Positions 10,404-22,500 of a stretch of 64,000 nt of DNA are shown here, piece by piece (position 1 is the first letter of the stretch; every line of letters begins with the position of its first letter). The position numbers were made by a program, and so were the translations under genes. This DNA comes from Porodaedalea pini (Eukaryota; Basidiomycota; Agaricomycetes; Hymenochaetales; Hymenochaetaceae), in the NCBI GenBank assembly GCA_002794775.1, contig NBAY01000109.1, positions 1 to 64,000 of the forward strand. Reading direction: 5' to 3'. A model generated the notes under the pieces. The model searched no databases, had not been told where the DNA came from, and worked only from the letters and a program-made list of their open reading frames with translations.

Positions 10404-11762
10404 TCAAGGCAGGATTTCCTCTCTAGCACGTCGTCCAGCCTCGTAAGTCCGAGCCCAGCTCCAAAGGTCACGACCCTCATCATGGAAGATGTTGCTCTCG
10501 AACATCGCACCTGACTTCCGGCTCTTCCTCAGCGTACGCACCCACGCATCGCCCATCCCGGGTACGACGCACACAGCTGGCGAAGTACGCCCAAGTGCCG
10601 TGAACTGTGTCCAGATATATGTTGTGGAGAGATACGTCTGCAGAATGCGTACCTCGGGGCTAATCAAAGAATCTTCGAAAGTGTTGGCGTCGATGAATTC
10701 TCCCTCACGTTCGTCCTTCCATACTGAGAAGTCTGAGTCGGGGAGGACGACGAGCACGACACGTGTAAGGGAGCTCGCACGCTCAGACAGGATGTGCGCG
10801 ACGTCGCGTACGAATTCGGCATCGTTGTCCTCGTTGGCGTTCACCCTGCGAACAAGCGCGAGGTGCGTGAGCCTCGGCGCGCCACCGAGGGCTGCAAGCG
10901 TCGCGCTTGGTAAAGACCATTTCTCCGGTGGGCACGCAATCGTGAGGTGGGTAAGGTGCGAGGCAATTGGGGCAAGAGGCGACGGCAGTGTCGTATGCCA
11001 TGAAATGTATGTGTGTAGGATGAGCTCCGAAGGCGTCGGCGACACGGACGGAATGCCAGTCGAGGGCGTGTGCCTCGTGTGGTGCTCCAGGATGCATGAA
11101 TCGACGATGAGTGTCCGAAGAGAGGCAAGAACGGGAGACGCAACAGAAGGTGCGGATGAACCAAGCCCGAGAAGAGCACCCGTCGCGGCGTAGAAACGAT
11201 CATGCTCTGAGCGTCTGCCCTTCGAGACTCTTGGAGAATCGTGGAAGGGGTACTCGAGAGCAAGCCGCGTTGTGGACTTGCCGGCAAACGGAGGGGGTAT
11301 ATAAGAGAACGCTATCGAGGTTGGAGACGTCGGTGCGATAGGCGATGTCGTAGACGAAAGGGTGATATCGCGGTGTGCACAGTCTACTACTGTCCTCGCA
11401 AAGAGTGCAGTATGCTTTAGATCGTCGAGTGACACGGCGCCATACAAGACGGTGTGCGCGAGACCTGCTAGGACTCGGGAGGTGAGCGCGAGTGCCCGAA
11501 GCGTACGATGGTCGAGACGGGGCCTGTATTTGACGACGTCACTATCCTCGTCATCTCCAAGTGAGCCCAGCCTGTGGGCAGTCGGACTCCTCGAGTGTCG
11601 TGGAACGGCTGCCGCTGTCTGCACTATCTCGAGCAGGATTTCTGTAGGCAGTGTCTCCAGAGTCGGACCATTGGGACGACGGTTGAGAGCGAGCGCCAAC
11701 GTCGCCGAGAATGACACGGAACGAGTGCGAGTCTGAGTGACAGTGCTCGAGCGGCGACGCAT
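10404..11762 (-). CDS. F-box-like domain protein
   Basis: A single-exon 452-residue protein. I start it at the ATG at 11762 (MRRRSSTVTQ), because the longer open frame upstream is low-complexity leader. The N-terminus is basic and Ser-rich. An F-box-like motif (LETLPTEILLEIVQTA) begins near residue 35, followed by LRALALTSRVLAGLAHTVLY, the usual second half of agaricomycete F-box-like proteins. The rest is a leucine-rich, solenoid-like region typical of this large fungal family. Such proteins recruit targets to SCF-type ubiquitin ligases through Skp1, but no substrate can be inferred. The C-terminal part has a decayed copy at 2895-3040. Confidence 0.75.
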   Translation of the reverse strand: MRRRSSTVTQTRTRSVSFSATLALALNRRPNGPTLETLPTEILLEIVQTAAAVPRHSRSPTAHRLGSLGDDEDSDVVKYRPRLDHRTLRALALTSRVLAGLAHTVLYGAVSLDDLKHTALFARTVVDCAHRDITLSSTTSPIAPTSPTSIAFSYIPPPFAGKSTTRLALEYPFHDSPRVSKGRRSEHDRFYAATGALLGLGSSAPSVASPVLASLRTLIVDSCILEHHTRHTPSTGIPSVSPTPSELILHTYISWHTTLPSPLAPIASHLTHLTIACPPEKWSLPSATLAALGGAPRLTHLALVRRVNANEDNDAEFVRDVAHILSERASSLTRVVLVVLPDSDFSVWKDEREGEFIDANTFEDSLISPEVRILQTYLSTTYIWTQFTALGRTSPAVCVVPGMGDAWVRTLRKSRKSGAMFESNIFHDEGRDLWSWARTYEAGRRAREEILP

Positions 11763-12791
11763 TGTGCAGTCTAGTAGGATGAAAGAAAAGAGCAAGAGCG
11801 AGGTCGAGTGAGTTACGGAAACATGATAAAATATAGCAGACGATGACTCAGAGACGCAACTTTTCTTCGGTAAGAACCGCGTCGTGATATGAGTCACGTG
11901 CTGCATATATGAACCTTGAGAGTTCCGATATTTGCCGTACAAAATGAGCTGAGGTAAGGCCTTCAAAGTTCAATATGACGTGTGCTCTTCGGAGTCTTCC
12001 GCATGTTAGATGAAGAGGCTGGAGTAAAGAGCTTCCGTGTTTCATTCTCTTTTCTAATTTGACATTCAGCCATCCGTCTTCGGTGAGTACTCAGGCCATG
12101 CCTGACTGGAAGACTGAAGGTACATTAGGATCAAAGGTCCTTCGAGTGCGGGGTGCATGTTGTTTTATATGCGAAAAGTACTAATGTTTTGTTCTCCTTA
12201 TAAGTTAAGGGGCCTTAAAAAGCACTCTGGGATAGTTCTCTTACGATCAATATTTTCATAGACCTCAAAGAAAGACGCGGCACGCCTCGTCATGAGGCTG
12301 GAGATGGGTTAGACTTAGAGCACATAATGAACGCCGTAAATGCCAATATTCTGTTTCGTTCAGACGGGATCCCAACACGCAAAGGGCGCTCACGATCAAA
12401 GAACAAAAATGAAGACTATTGCTCTTTGCAAGTCCAACACGGCTCATCCAGCAAACCTTGGCAGCAATACTAATGCAGGCCTTCCTGCATTGATGGTGGC
12501 CATACGATGTACTATCCCATTACGAAGTTTTCAAGCAATGTTGTAGCACTTATCAAGCAATAGTGACTATATCGAGTTTAAAGTAGCCAGTTAGCAGCAT
12601 ATCTGGGAGCAATGTCGATGCAATGGAGGCTCTATGAAATTGCGCAAAATTGAATTCCGACAGTACTACACAGTGCCAACTTCTTCGCCTTCTGATATAT
12701 AACAGAGCCTCGCATTCAGCATACGACGCATCACAGGATACCTCAGCAACATGTCGGCAAATAACACTGAAATAGACTCCGCCAGCTCTGA
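11763..12791. other. Intergenic, nothing recognised
   Basis: Promoter side of the F-box-like gene plus about 0.8 kb in which I see no supported gene. Confidence 0.45.
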
Positions 12792-13116
12792 ATCCCAGGG
12801 AAAAATAGCAATTGTGGTATAGAATCATATAGAGTGAGATCTAACCAGAAATCGACATCGAGTGGAAATCGAGTGTGGGACGTTTTCATATTGTGATATC
12901 GAATGGTCATCAAAAGTACAAATTTTAAGGCTGCGAAGAGGCTCGATTTCACTCGTTTCTACTCAATTTTCAAATCACAAACATCGAGTGATTACGAGTG
13001 GTATTAGATTTCACAACATAAAAACGTCCAGCACTCGATTTCATTCGATGCTCATTTGATGGTGATATTTCACTCGATCCGACTCGATGCCACAATTGCT
13101 AATTTTCACTGGGTCT
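12792..13116. mobile_element. Foldback element with internal CACTCGA/TCGAGTG motifs
   Basis: Long imperfect inverted repeats of roughly 130-150 bases face each other. The left arm starts near 12,792 (CCCAGGG, then TAGCAATTGTGG) and the right arm ends near 13,116 (CCACAATTGCTA, then CACTGGG). Inner parts match as well, for example AATCGAGTG followed by GGACGTTTT. The hexamer ACTCGA or its complement recurs many times. It has no transposase, so it is probably a non-autonomous foldback element. Confidence 0.6.
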
Positions 13117-13470
13117 GAATCCCCGAAACAGGATTCAAAGAAAGAAGAGCACACGAAAGCTGACGAACCGATCGGAAAGTCGAAGACGCGTACGGGTAAA
13201 AATCCGATATGTTCCGGGCCTGAACGTCAGCGTAATGGATCTCATCTCTCTTTGGCGAACTCTCGTTCTGCTAGTGAGCATGCTCAGGACAAGTTCGCTA
13301 ATGACAAATACGTCGAGGATGTGTCGGACGCCTTCAGGTCGACTGGGGAAGAGATAAATCGAAGCGGTGACACGAAAGCAAAGAAAAAGCTGCACGATCT
13401 TTGCGAGAGCGTGTTTGGGGTAACGCTTGATCGCAAAAAGCTGGAAGATGCCAAGAAACCGAGGGCATAA
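13087..13470 (+). CDS. Small charged hypothetical protein
   Basis: A 127-residue open frame with ATG inside the right arm of the foldback element. The product is very hydrophilic (Lys, Glu, Ser, Arg, Asp), with SESPKQDSKKEEHTK near the start and a helical end (KKLHDLCESVFGVTLDRKKL). No signal peptide, membrane segment or known domain. Its first dozen residues come from element sequence, so the real start may be different or the gene may be chimeric. No introns are evident. It could be a chance ORF. Confidence 0.35.
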   Translation: MPQLLIFTGSESPKQDSKKEEHTKADEPIGKSKTRTGKNPICSGPERQRNGSHLSLANSRSASEHAQDKFANDKYVEDVSDAFRSTGEEINRSGDTKAKKKLHDLCESVFGVTLDRKKLEDAKKPRA

Positions 13471-13911
13471 ATCGGACAGCCTTTGTAGATATGCCGTGTA
13501 CTAGAGAAAGCTTATGGTGACTCATCTTTCGGTTTTGCTAATCTTGTAAATGGATAAATGGTATTGGATCCAGGCTTGCTACAAGCCATAACGGTAACTT
13601 GAATAACATTATAGCGAGTTCTTATGGTCTTCGTGTCCAGAGTACCTCTCGGTAAAGACAGAAAGAACGCAAACTTGCCGTGCGAACGTTAAGGCTATAC
13701 CTTGCTCATACCAAAAGATTCACGCGGCTACCAGAACAAGACTAACATGGAGGCCGTCTCCTGGTCTAAGTTATGGCGTACATGTGCATTTCAGATGCTC
13801 GCACCAGAAAGACGAGCAAATAATACAACCTGCTTCGTTTTTCTTCCGTTTCTTTACCTTCCGTTCCCATTCTATTCAGACTTCCGCTTCGGCAGCGCCG
13901 ATGAACACGTA
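13471..13911. other. Intergenic between convergent genes
   Basis: Joint 3' region of the small plus-strand ORF and the aldolase gene. Nothing further seen. Confidence 0.4.
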
Positions 13912-15475
13912 TTACAGACGGTCTATATAGCGGATAAGTCGACGGCCAAGTGCGTCTGACGGATTAAACTTACTGATGTTTCCTAGGTCCGCGCAGGCCT
14001 CTTTCACGCGAGCAGAAAGCGTCTTCTCACCCTCACGAACCCACACACGAGGGTCGTAATACTATGCAATGCAAGAGATGTTGAGAATCGGATCCGCGTC
14101 GGCGGAAATGTAAGAAATATTGATTACTCACCTTCTTGTTCGGCTTATCAGGGCCCTCAGGGTTTCCGACTTGCGTTTGGACATAGCCACTCTTGCTCTG
14201 AATGAAGTCGCGAATACCAGCGAGGTAGGCAAACTGCGTGTCAGTGTCGACATTCATCTTCACCACGCCATACTCGACTGCAGTCTTGATCTCCTCCTTC
14301 GACGAGCCAGATCCACCGTGGAAGACAAGGAAGAGCGGCTTCAGGTCTTTGCCCTTGAGTTGCTCGGCGGCGTACGCCTGGTGCTTTCCGAGAAGCTCGG
14401 GGTGCAAACGGACGTTTCCGGGCTTATACACACCATGCACATTTCCGAACGCAGCAGCAATAGAAAAATTGGGGCTAATCTTGGAGAGCGCCACGAAAAT
14501 GTCGTATACGTCCTCCGGCTGCGTGTAGAGCGAGCTGTTGTCGACGCCCGTGTTGTCGACGCCATCCTCCTCACCGCCGGTGATGCCGATCTCCATCTCG
14601 AGCCAGAGGTTGAGCTTGGCCATCTCGGTGAAGTATTTGACGCACGTCGCGATGTTCTCGTCTTTCGGCTCCTCGGAAAGGTCAAGCATGTGCGAGCTGA
14701 AGAGTGGCTCGCCGTGCTCGGCAAAGTACGCCTTGTCCGCTTCGAGCATGCCATCAAACCATGGAAGCAGTTTCTTAGCACAATGATCCGAATGGAGGAT
14801 AACGGGACTAAAAGATGGTAGAAAATAGAGCAGTCAGTGGACTTAAGGGGGGTAATGAGCTGAGGTGCGGCAAGAGCTTACACGCCGTAGGCCTTCGCCA
14901 CCGTACGGACATGGTGTGCGGCGGCGACGGCACCCGTGATGGATGCTTTTTGGCCACCATTCGAGAGGCCCTTGCCTGCGAAGTAAGCAGAACCGCCCTG
15001 CGAGACCTGCAGGATGATCGGCGCCTTAATGTCACTGAGTATATGCGTCAGACTTGGAAAAGAGACCCGGGCGAAGGTGGATGTACCGAGCAGCTTCGAT
15101 AGCGGCGTTCGCAGTTGATGAAGAAGTCACGTTCTGTGTGCCCCTTAGTCCTTCAGCCCCGTGTAAGATACAAGATGCAACTTACGATAGCCTACAAATG
15201 TCCGTCGAGATCGCAACCTGAGCCTTCTTCCCCAACGAGATGAACACCGCAAAACTCACAGGAATTGCAAACTGGGTTTTGCATGAGTCCACAACCAAAC
15301 ATCTAGTGTTATCGAGCTCACCTTGTGTTCGCGAGCGTACTCGAAGACTTTGCGGACATTATCGCCTGTGATCACGCCTGCCTGTTCACGCCGTCGTTGT
15401 CAGATCAAGACATACGCGTCAGCGGCGGCAACAACGAAGTCGGGCACTTACGGGAACGATGTCGAGGATGCCCAT
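13912..15475 (-). CDS. FBA1: Fructose-bisphosphate aldolase, class II
   Basis: Cleaves fructose-1,6-bisphosphate into dihydroxyacetone phosphate and glyceraldehyde 3-phosphate in cytosolic glycolysis and gluconeogenesis; zinc-dependent. I assemble eight exons: 15452-15475, 15322-15381, 15260-15271, 15186-15191, 15087-15133, 14882-15034, 14132-14807 and 13912-14061, giving about 375 residues. The start MGILDIVP and the blocks NVTSSSTANAAIEAAR, HSDHCAKK, EMEIGITGGEEDG, NVHGVY, FHGGSGSS and NVDTDTQFA include the metal-ligand His and Glu residues and the phosphate-binding loops. The fourth exon is only six bases (Ala-Ile) between canonical introns. The last residues after ADLGN are less certain, because a GTAAGT lies just downstream. 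The rest reads without a break. Confidence 0.93.
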
Positions 15476-17070
15476 GTTGTCGCGAAAGGTAGAGTCTGAG
15501 GGGAGGGTGAATGAAGATGGTGGTGGTAAGGAGTCAAGAATGGCGGACGCAGAGGATCTCGAAAGTAATCATAAGACAGTTGCCGGAAACGGGTTCCATG
15601 ATAAAATGACATCAGACTTGCCAAATTGAGTGTCCACCTTCCTTTTCCGATTTCTTCTTCTACATATATACCGTACACCAGCTCTTTGCGCATCGCACTA
15701 AAATATGATACCAGCACCCCGGTGTTCAGTGCATAAAAATTAGTATTTTTTCCAGATATACAGCCTAAAGCAAGATCAAGTGGACTAGTACTGGGCGGAG
15801 CGCAAGGTTCATGAGACACGGGACGGATCGGAATCGACTGGCAGCAGCTCAAGATTTCTCCCGTAAGGCTGAGAATGAGAGAGCCCATAAGAGTAGCGGC
15901 CGCAAGCGCGTGCAGACTGCCGGGGAACAAACAGTTTGAAAGATCGAATCATAGCACATGAATTGGCTGATATACTGTTTGAGAGGTATTATAGCCAGTA
16001 CTAGTCGCCCTTGAACGGAAACCCAAAAAATATACCTACCGATATCTGCTGAATTCAGCCAGGTTTACAGAGCAAAGTACGCCTTTTATGGGAAGAAATC
16101 CCAATAGCAATGTACCTCGTCCACTGAACCTCGCAATGCTGTAAAGCAAGTAGCCGTGAGCCCATAACGACCTAACGATGAGCATGGATATGCAATTGTT
16201 AATAAGGATCCGCGCACGCAGAAGAAAACACAACACTGCGTGGGGGAGGGGAGGGGGCAGGAAAAAAGATGTATGTATCTCAGCGAAAACTTACTTGCGA
16301 ATGGAAGTGGGCAACGTATCTTGAGCGCTTAGTCGTAGAACCCATGCCATTTTAATTATAATGCCGGGGGGGGGGGGGGGGGCAAGGGGCAAGACCAAAG
16401 AGTTGGCCTACTTCCTTCTGCTTCCTGCAGCAAAGTTCCGAGAGTCTATTGTGCATGATTCAATTCTTGGTGTCAATGGAACTGGAACTCTTAGAAACCA
16501 GTGGCAGAGTCTGGTGGACCTGACTCGTGGAATTTATTACTGCATTGAGGGTGCCTCGTAGCTCCTGCACAGCATATATCCTCTTCTTCATGCTTCAATA
16601 ACACCGGTGCACTGCCAACTGGACAATCGTGAGAGGGGATGCTCATGAGGAGGCTTAGACTCGGAGGCTGAAGTCAGGTACGTAGTCACATGACTATTTT
16701 AGGGCAGGCTTCTACGTGTCTCTGGCCACTCCACTTTCCTCTTGCGTGCTTACACTGAAGACAGCGAAGGTTTCGAGTTAACCTTCCTGCCAAATTCCTC
16801 TCGTCTTGCGATTCTTAGTTTTCTCATTATGCTTTTGCTCTCAATGTTTGCGATAAGTCTAGGACAGCCGCTGCAACTTGAAATCAAGACATTGATAAAT
16901 CATTTCAAACCGAAAGTACATAAATCAAAGCACAAAGAGGCGGAAACCCAACGGAAACGATCTGTATAGGACTTTGAATCAGCTGGAGTAGAAGAAGAAA
17001 GGTGGAAAAATATGAACGTTTCACTCATTCTTGTTCAACCTTGCTTTCTTTAAGCAGATGCATTCCATCC
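15476..17070. other. Intergenic with a 17-base G run
   Basis: Promoter region of the aldolase plus about 1 kb without a supported gene. Holds an uninterrupted run of 17 G at 16,366-16,382 and another G-rich patch near 16,235. Confidence 0.45.
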
Positions 17071-18199
17071 TCACGCGCAATTCTAAAAAGAGAAACATGG
17101 CGAGTTATCTTCTATATATCTTCGGACGAAAAGCACTTACGCCGACAGGCTCCGTGACGTCCACTCCCGGAACGACAGCCGGGGTGCATGTCTCTCCCGA
17201 GGGGCAGGAGGTGAGAGCAGATACGTTAGACGGAAGCACGCCACTCAGTGGTCCCGTGAGGCAGACAGTGCTCGTAGTGATGGTCGGGAGTGGGATGCTC
17301 GCCGAGATGGTTGTTCCGATAGCCCTGCCCTTAAGGTTGATGGCCGTTGGGATTGGCAGCTCGAGCGAGACAGTCGTGTCCATCGGGAGCGAAACGGATG
17401 GGAGTGAGACGGATGGAAGGGAGACGGATGTGAGATCCGTCATGGCGGGCAGGTCGAGCGAGATGGCCGGGATTGAAATGGACGGGAGCGAGATGGGGAG
17501 TGATTCGGAAGGGAGAGACACAGATGGGAGAGATGCGGACGGGAGCGAAATAGATGGGAGGTCCGTCGTGATGGGAAGGTCGAGTGAAACAGACGTAGAG
17601 ATAGCCGGGAGCGACACCGATGGAAGCGACACCGATGGAAGCGACACCGACGGGAGAGAGACGGACGGAAGGTCCCTAAGGCTGAGAGGGAGGTCGGTCG
17701 TGATGGACAAGTCGAGCGAAATAGATGTCGAAATGTCCGGGAGTGACACGGATGGAAGTGACACAGACGGGAGCGAGATGGACGGAAGATCCGTCTTGAG
17801 AGGAAGGTCGAGCGAAATGGACGTTGAGATGGCCGGAAGCGAGACAGATGGGAGCGAAACAGACGTTAGCGACACGGACGGGAGCGACACGGATGGGAGC
17901 TCCCTAAGGCTGAGAGGGAGGTTGGTCGTGATGGGCAAGTCGAGCGAGATAGACGTCGAAATGGCCGGGAGTGACACAGATGGAAGTGATACCGACGGGA
18001 GAGAGATGGACACCGAAACGGACGGGAGCGAAACGGACGTTGGAATAGCCGGGAGCGACACCGATGGCAGCGACACCGACGGGAGAGAGATGGACGGGAC
18101 TGAAACGGACGGGAGCGAAATGGAAGTTGGAATGAGGGCTGCGCTCGTCGACGCCGCGGCTCCGACGAGGGCGACAAACAGCATGTTGAAAGACCGCAT
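17071..18199 (-). CDS. Secreted Ser-Val-Leu-Pro repeat protein with four-cysteine module (SSP1)
   Basis: Exon 1 (17,141-18,199) encodes 353 residues, a 58-base intron follows a glycine codon (GGC, then GTAAGT), and exon 2 (17,071-17,082) adds Asn-Cys-Ala-stop. Residues 1 to about 21 form a signal peptide (FNMLFVALVGAAASTSA). About 260 residues of tandem repeats follow, built on SVSLPSVSLPS and TSISLDLP with TDLP linkers. The last 60 residues carry the module shared with SSP2: CLTGPLSGVLPS, CPSGETC, then the final Cys from exon 2. TATAAAAG lies at 18,301-18,309. Probably an extracellular or cell-wall protein, perhaps a beta-rich fibre. Function unknown; the repeats could vary in number between strains. 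Confidence 0.8.
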
Positions 18200-18309
18200 G
18201 ATGGCTATGTATCAGGGCAATGAACTCGAAGACAAGAGATGAGGCGATTGCACGCTGCTGATTTAGAGCGTTGCTGGACTTTGAGGGGGCCGTAGGGCCT
18301 CTTTTATAC

Positions 18310-19087
18310 GTTCCAGTATTCCTTCTGTTTTTCATTCTTGAAACTTGCTCAGCATTCGACATAATCCATCCGAGATCCTTGCACTTGACTTTTTTTTTCC
18401 ACCTTCCGATGTCCTCAAAATATCTTAGCTCCACCCCTTGTTTGTGTTCTCTGTTTCTTTTCGTTCCTTCTCCCTTGTGCCTCGACATCTCTTCCTTTCT
18501 CTCTTGATCTTTCTCCCCTGCCATTGCCGTAACGCCTGCATACTCTCATGATCGTTGTCAGATTAAGAATCTATTTCTTAGGAATTTACGTTAGCTTTCA
18601 TGGAATCATCTGTGTATTTGCTTCTTTCTACTAATGCGCAAGTACTTCGTTCTACCTACGATCATGGGAGATCAGAAATAATCCTTTCTTTCCCGCAGTC
18701 GACTCTCAAGATCAAGGGCGCCATTCCTCTTCAGTGATGCAATTAAATCGGATATCTTAAGATTTACAATGTCTCTGATGCTTCCGAACTCAAACGAATG
18801 TTAGATGAGTAAAACACGTTCAAACAGTGTTCGTCACAAATTGCAACTTACAAGCAGGTACAGAGTGCACATTGGGAGAATACTGGGGGTACAGGAGTAA
18901 AGGCAGGTTGAGGAACGGTATAGACACGGCGTGCTAATCTCTTAGAAAACCGAACCGTCTGCGACATCGTAAAGTGGCTTGAGTCAGAGACCGCTGTGAA
19001 TAGATATGAACTTGCAAAAAAAACTTTCAATCAGTCAACTTGATATCTCCACATCGCCTTGACGATGAGAACCAGCGTGTCGTGTAC
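18310..19087. other. Intergenic between SSP1 and SSP2
   Basis: Upstream region of SSP1 and 3' region of SSP2. No further gene supported. Confidence 0.45.
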
Positions 19088-19408
19088 TTAAGACGACGCC
19101 GCGCAGGTCTATTAAAGAGACAAATAAAATGAATATAAGCACCGAGGTCAATTCCATGCAAGGGAGTTGAAGCTTACGCCGATGGGGATGAGGCTGACAA
19201 CGAGCGGGATGTCAAGCGCCGTGCAGGTCTCGCCGGAAGAACACTCGACGATGCTGATGCCAGAGGGAAGGACTCCGGAGAGAGCGCCAGTAAGGCAGAC
19301 GACTGAGGGGAGACCGCTCAGCTGGCGCTCCTCGACTTCCGCGACGGGTGTCGCAGAGACGAATATCGCGAGGACGGCGCCGGCGAAGATCTTGTTGAAC
19401 AAATGCAT
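19088..19408 (-). CDS. Small secreted four-cysteine protein (SSP2)
   Basis: Exons 19,178-19,408 and 19,088-19,108 encode 83 residues. A signal peptide (FNKIFAGAVLAIFVSATPVA) is followed by EVEERQ, a possible processing site, and a short mature part with exactly four Cys: CLTGALSGVLPS, CSSGETC, and the last in IPIG-TC encoded by exon 2. The intron starts GTAAGC directly after the Gly codon and ends with a TAG acceptor. The module is closest to that of SSP1, about 1 kb away on the same strand, suggesting local duplication. A GTATAAAAG box lies at 19,529-19,537 (minus sense). Secreted; role unknown. Confidence 0.82.
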
Positions 19409-19537
19409 GTTTGCTAGTAGAAGAGGTTTGGTACTGAGTTTCTGAGAGTAAGACTAAAGGATCTGTGCGCTGCTGAAGATCTGTAGAGGACTGAGCTGTG
19501 GCGGGGATTGTCGTCGAAATGTCTGCGCCTTTTATAC

Positions 19538-22500
19538 GTTTTTCGAACGCCATCTCCTCAACTTTCAAGCCTGTAAAAGTCGTGCAGGACATGCGGTAAT
19601 GCTGAACTGTCCACGCAGTCCGTGCTTGAACGCGACGTACAACGTCCAATGATCTCTAGCGTTTCGTATATGAGCTGACCTTTAGAGACTAATGGAGTAG
19701 AATGAGAGCATAATCCAAATCTCGAACATACAAAGAACAGAGGAGCAATTGACCTTCATTTCGGTTAAAGCTTCGAAGAACAGAGACTGATCTGCAGAAT
19801 AGCAGTTAGGTATTGAAGACTGGATACAGAGGATACAGAAGGCGCGCACGCATGGTCATTGAACTAAGAAAATAGAGTAGCATTTCTGCCTCATTTTCTG
19901 CGCCGTTGTTGGATTGTAACGTTGTTTAGAGGCGCATGACAAATCGCGCCCGGTGCAGTCTGCTCGAGAAGCCAATGGGAGATTGTGGGAAAAGACGGTC
20001 CTTATGGCGAGGCCAGCACAGCGATGGTCATTTCTAGATAGTTTAGACCTGCGGGGTACTGATCTGTGAGAATCATTCGTTGTTAGTGCATTGAAGACAA
20101 TCCAAAGATTAAACTGAATAATTACATCCCCTCCTTAAACAGCTGTAATTTGTCTGCAAGTTTATGCGTACGTGCACTTTAAAGGAAAGTCAAGAAACAG
20201 AAACGTCACGGACAAATCCGGAATGAGTCGTACTTGCAACAGGCAGCGAGAGAAGCGCCAGAGATTTACTTTAGGCTTGAAGTTTAGTTCGCATGATCAA
20301 TGCGAAGAGACGATCAGGTTGGCGCCCCTTCTTCGAATAAATGATACCGACCGATGTCGGAGAGGACCCACGAGCCAGCGGTGCAGATCCTCGCAGACGC
20401 TTAATATGGCCCTCTTGGAGTCTATAGAGAGACACGCATAAAGAAAGCAAGCCAATAATATAAGAGCCGCGGAAGATAATGCCGTACTGTCTTCCGAGAA
20501 CCAAGCTAATGAATGATCCGAAGTCCAATACGCACTCCGAGGCTGCCATTTTAATATGCAGGTTTCTGCCCCTCGCAGGAAGCTCAGCGCTTGAGACAAT
20601 GATGTATTCTTGACCAGTCTAGAAGGCAGGCCGCGAGAGTATGTCGGGAGTTTGTTATGCGTGAAACCGCATCTTCACTCCCGCGATGGTGCGGATTGTC
20701 CCCACTTGTTCAATCATAGACCTCAGTCTCGGCGCATACCCAAACGCCGTGCGCCACAAGAGCGAAAGAGAACGGAAGATCGTCCATACTCAGAAAAGGT
20801 GGCGAAAACTTCATCCAATTGCCGAGCAGGGAAAAGCCGTGGATCTCAGGGAAGTTAGGCGTGAGACTCAGTCAACCTGAATCCGTTTCGGAGAAAAAGG
20901 CCGCAAGAAATCCGTTGGAAGGAGCTCACTTTAGTTTCATTTTATATCCTTGTAAAGAAGAGGCGATCAGTGAAGCATCTGATGACGGGCGGAACCGAAG
21001 ACCGACCTAAGTTTTGCCTTATTCTTTAAAGGATAGTTCTCAAATCGAGTCATATGTGCCTTTAATCTCGATATCATATTTGATCCGCAATGTTTTTGAA
21101 AATGATCAGGGAGGCAAGAGCTGAAGTAGATCATAATGTCGGTGGGGCAGGAAATATTTGACCCGAGCCACCTATGTCGTGATATAGATAAATCTGTAAA
21201 GGGGTTATCGGCACATAATATTATGGGTGCAAACGTGAGACGTACAATCGCTTTTATCTATCCATTCCTGAGATACGAGCAAATAGCCTACAACATTCGC
21301 TTGAAGTGCAAAGGAAACTTCTGCGAATCATGTGACGTAGGGGAATACCGACGAAATTGAGAGCATGGCTGGAATATCGCTGATTAGGGAAGCGAGAAGC
21401 GTTTTGTCTCATCGACAATGTGGTGTGAGAAAGATCGCGACTTTATGAGTAGGGGCTACTGGGTGTATCGTGTCCTCTTTATGACGAAAAGCTGTGGGCG
21501 GCAAACATGACCCGATAGTTCGGCATCGGAGGAGCCAAGGCCGATAATAAGGTACTCGAGGACGAATGATATTATCATGCAACAACAATGAGCGCGGTAC
21601 GATGAGATCTTCTGAGGATTATGATTTGAAGTCCGAGAACAATTCGGCAGAAGGCCAGAGTTGCACGATACCGCTTCAAATAAGTAGTTCATGCTGCACA
21701 TGCCGCGGCTCTGCTCATTTGCATGGCAGAACTGCTTCTTCGGCTTGGTTCTTATAGTCGTAAGCAAAGTCAAATCTGAGCATTTGGTACCATTATCAAG
21801 GGCATTGCATCTAAATGAAGTATATGAAGTCGTTCAGAGAGCGATGTCAGCTAGGGTTTCCACGTCCGAGACTTCTCCGATTCTGAAGAGCGGCTGCAGA
21901 TGAGCGCAAGGCGAAGTCAAAGCTTCTTGAGGACCAGTTGTGTGCATTGCGTGCCTAAAGGACATACATGGCACAAGAATCGCAGAGCTCAAGCTATAAC
22001 AATCACCGTCTGTAAGACTGAGCACAATATACCCGCAAGTCTCTGTAAGTCAGTGCGCTTACCTTTGCATAATTCAGAGAAATACGACCGAGTACCAAAT
22101 ACAAACCCGAGGTCCTTGAGTTGAACGGGAACGAGGCTACAAAAAATTGCCGTAGACCAAATATCGTCACGTGGCGTCGCTTAGGTACATTCAGTTTTCT
22201 GCCTTCACTCTCTTTGGCACGTCTCCTTTTGAATCTACACGCTAGCCTTTGCGCTAGAATGCATCCTCTCAGTCCAGCTTGTACTTTGAATGCTCAACCT
22301 CGGCAAGAGCAAAGCCGTGGTTCCCTAGACCATCCTGGATTCCTGCTAACCCGCCGGGCTAACACCAGCATGACAGGCTCATTAGCGAAGCATCCAAGCA
22401 TTTGTTTACTGTTCACTGGACACCCGATGAGAATATGGTCTTCGACAATTCAAAGCTTCAGATCGTCATATCTTCGGCTTCAGCGGAGGCAGCGACGTCG

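Noticed and set aside
12850..13090. CRISPR-like or regulatory array of TCGAGTG motifs
   Set aside because: Spacing is irregular, orientation flips in the middle, and the motifs belong to the arms of an inverted repeat.
17031..18242. Long plus-strand frame opposite SSP1, rich in SETDGSDTDG
   Set aside because: Antisense of a simple repeat. The minus strand has signal peptide, intron, Cys module and TATA box.
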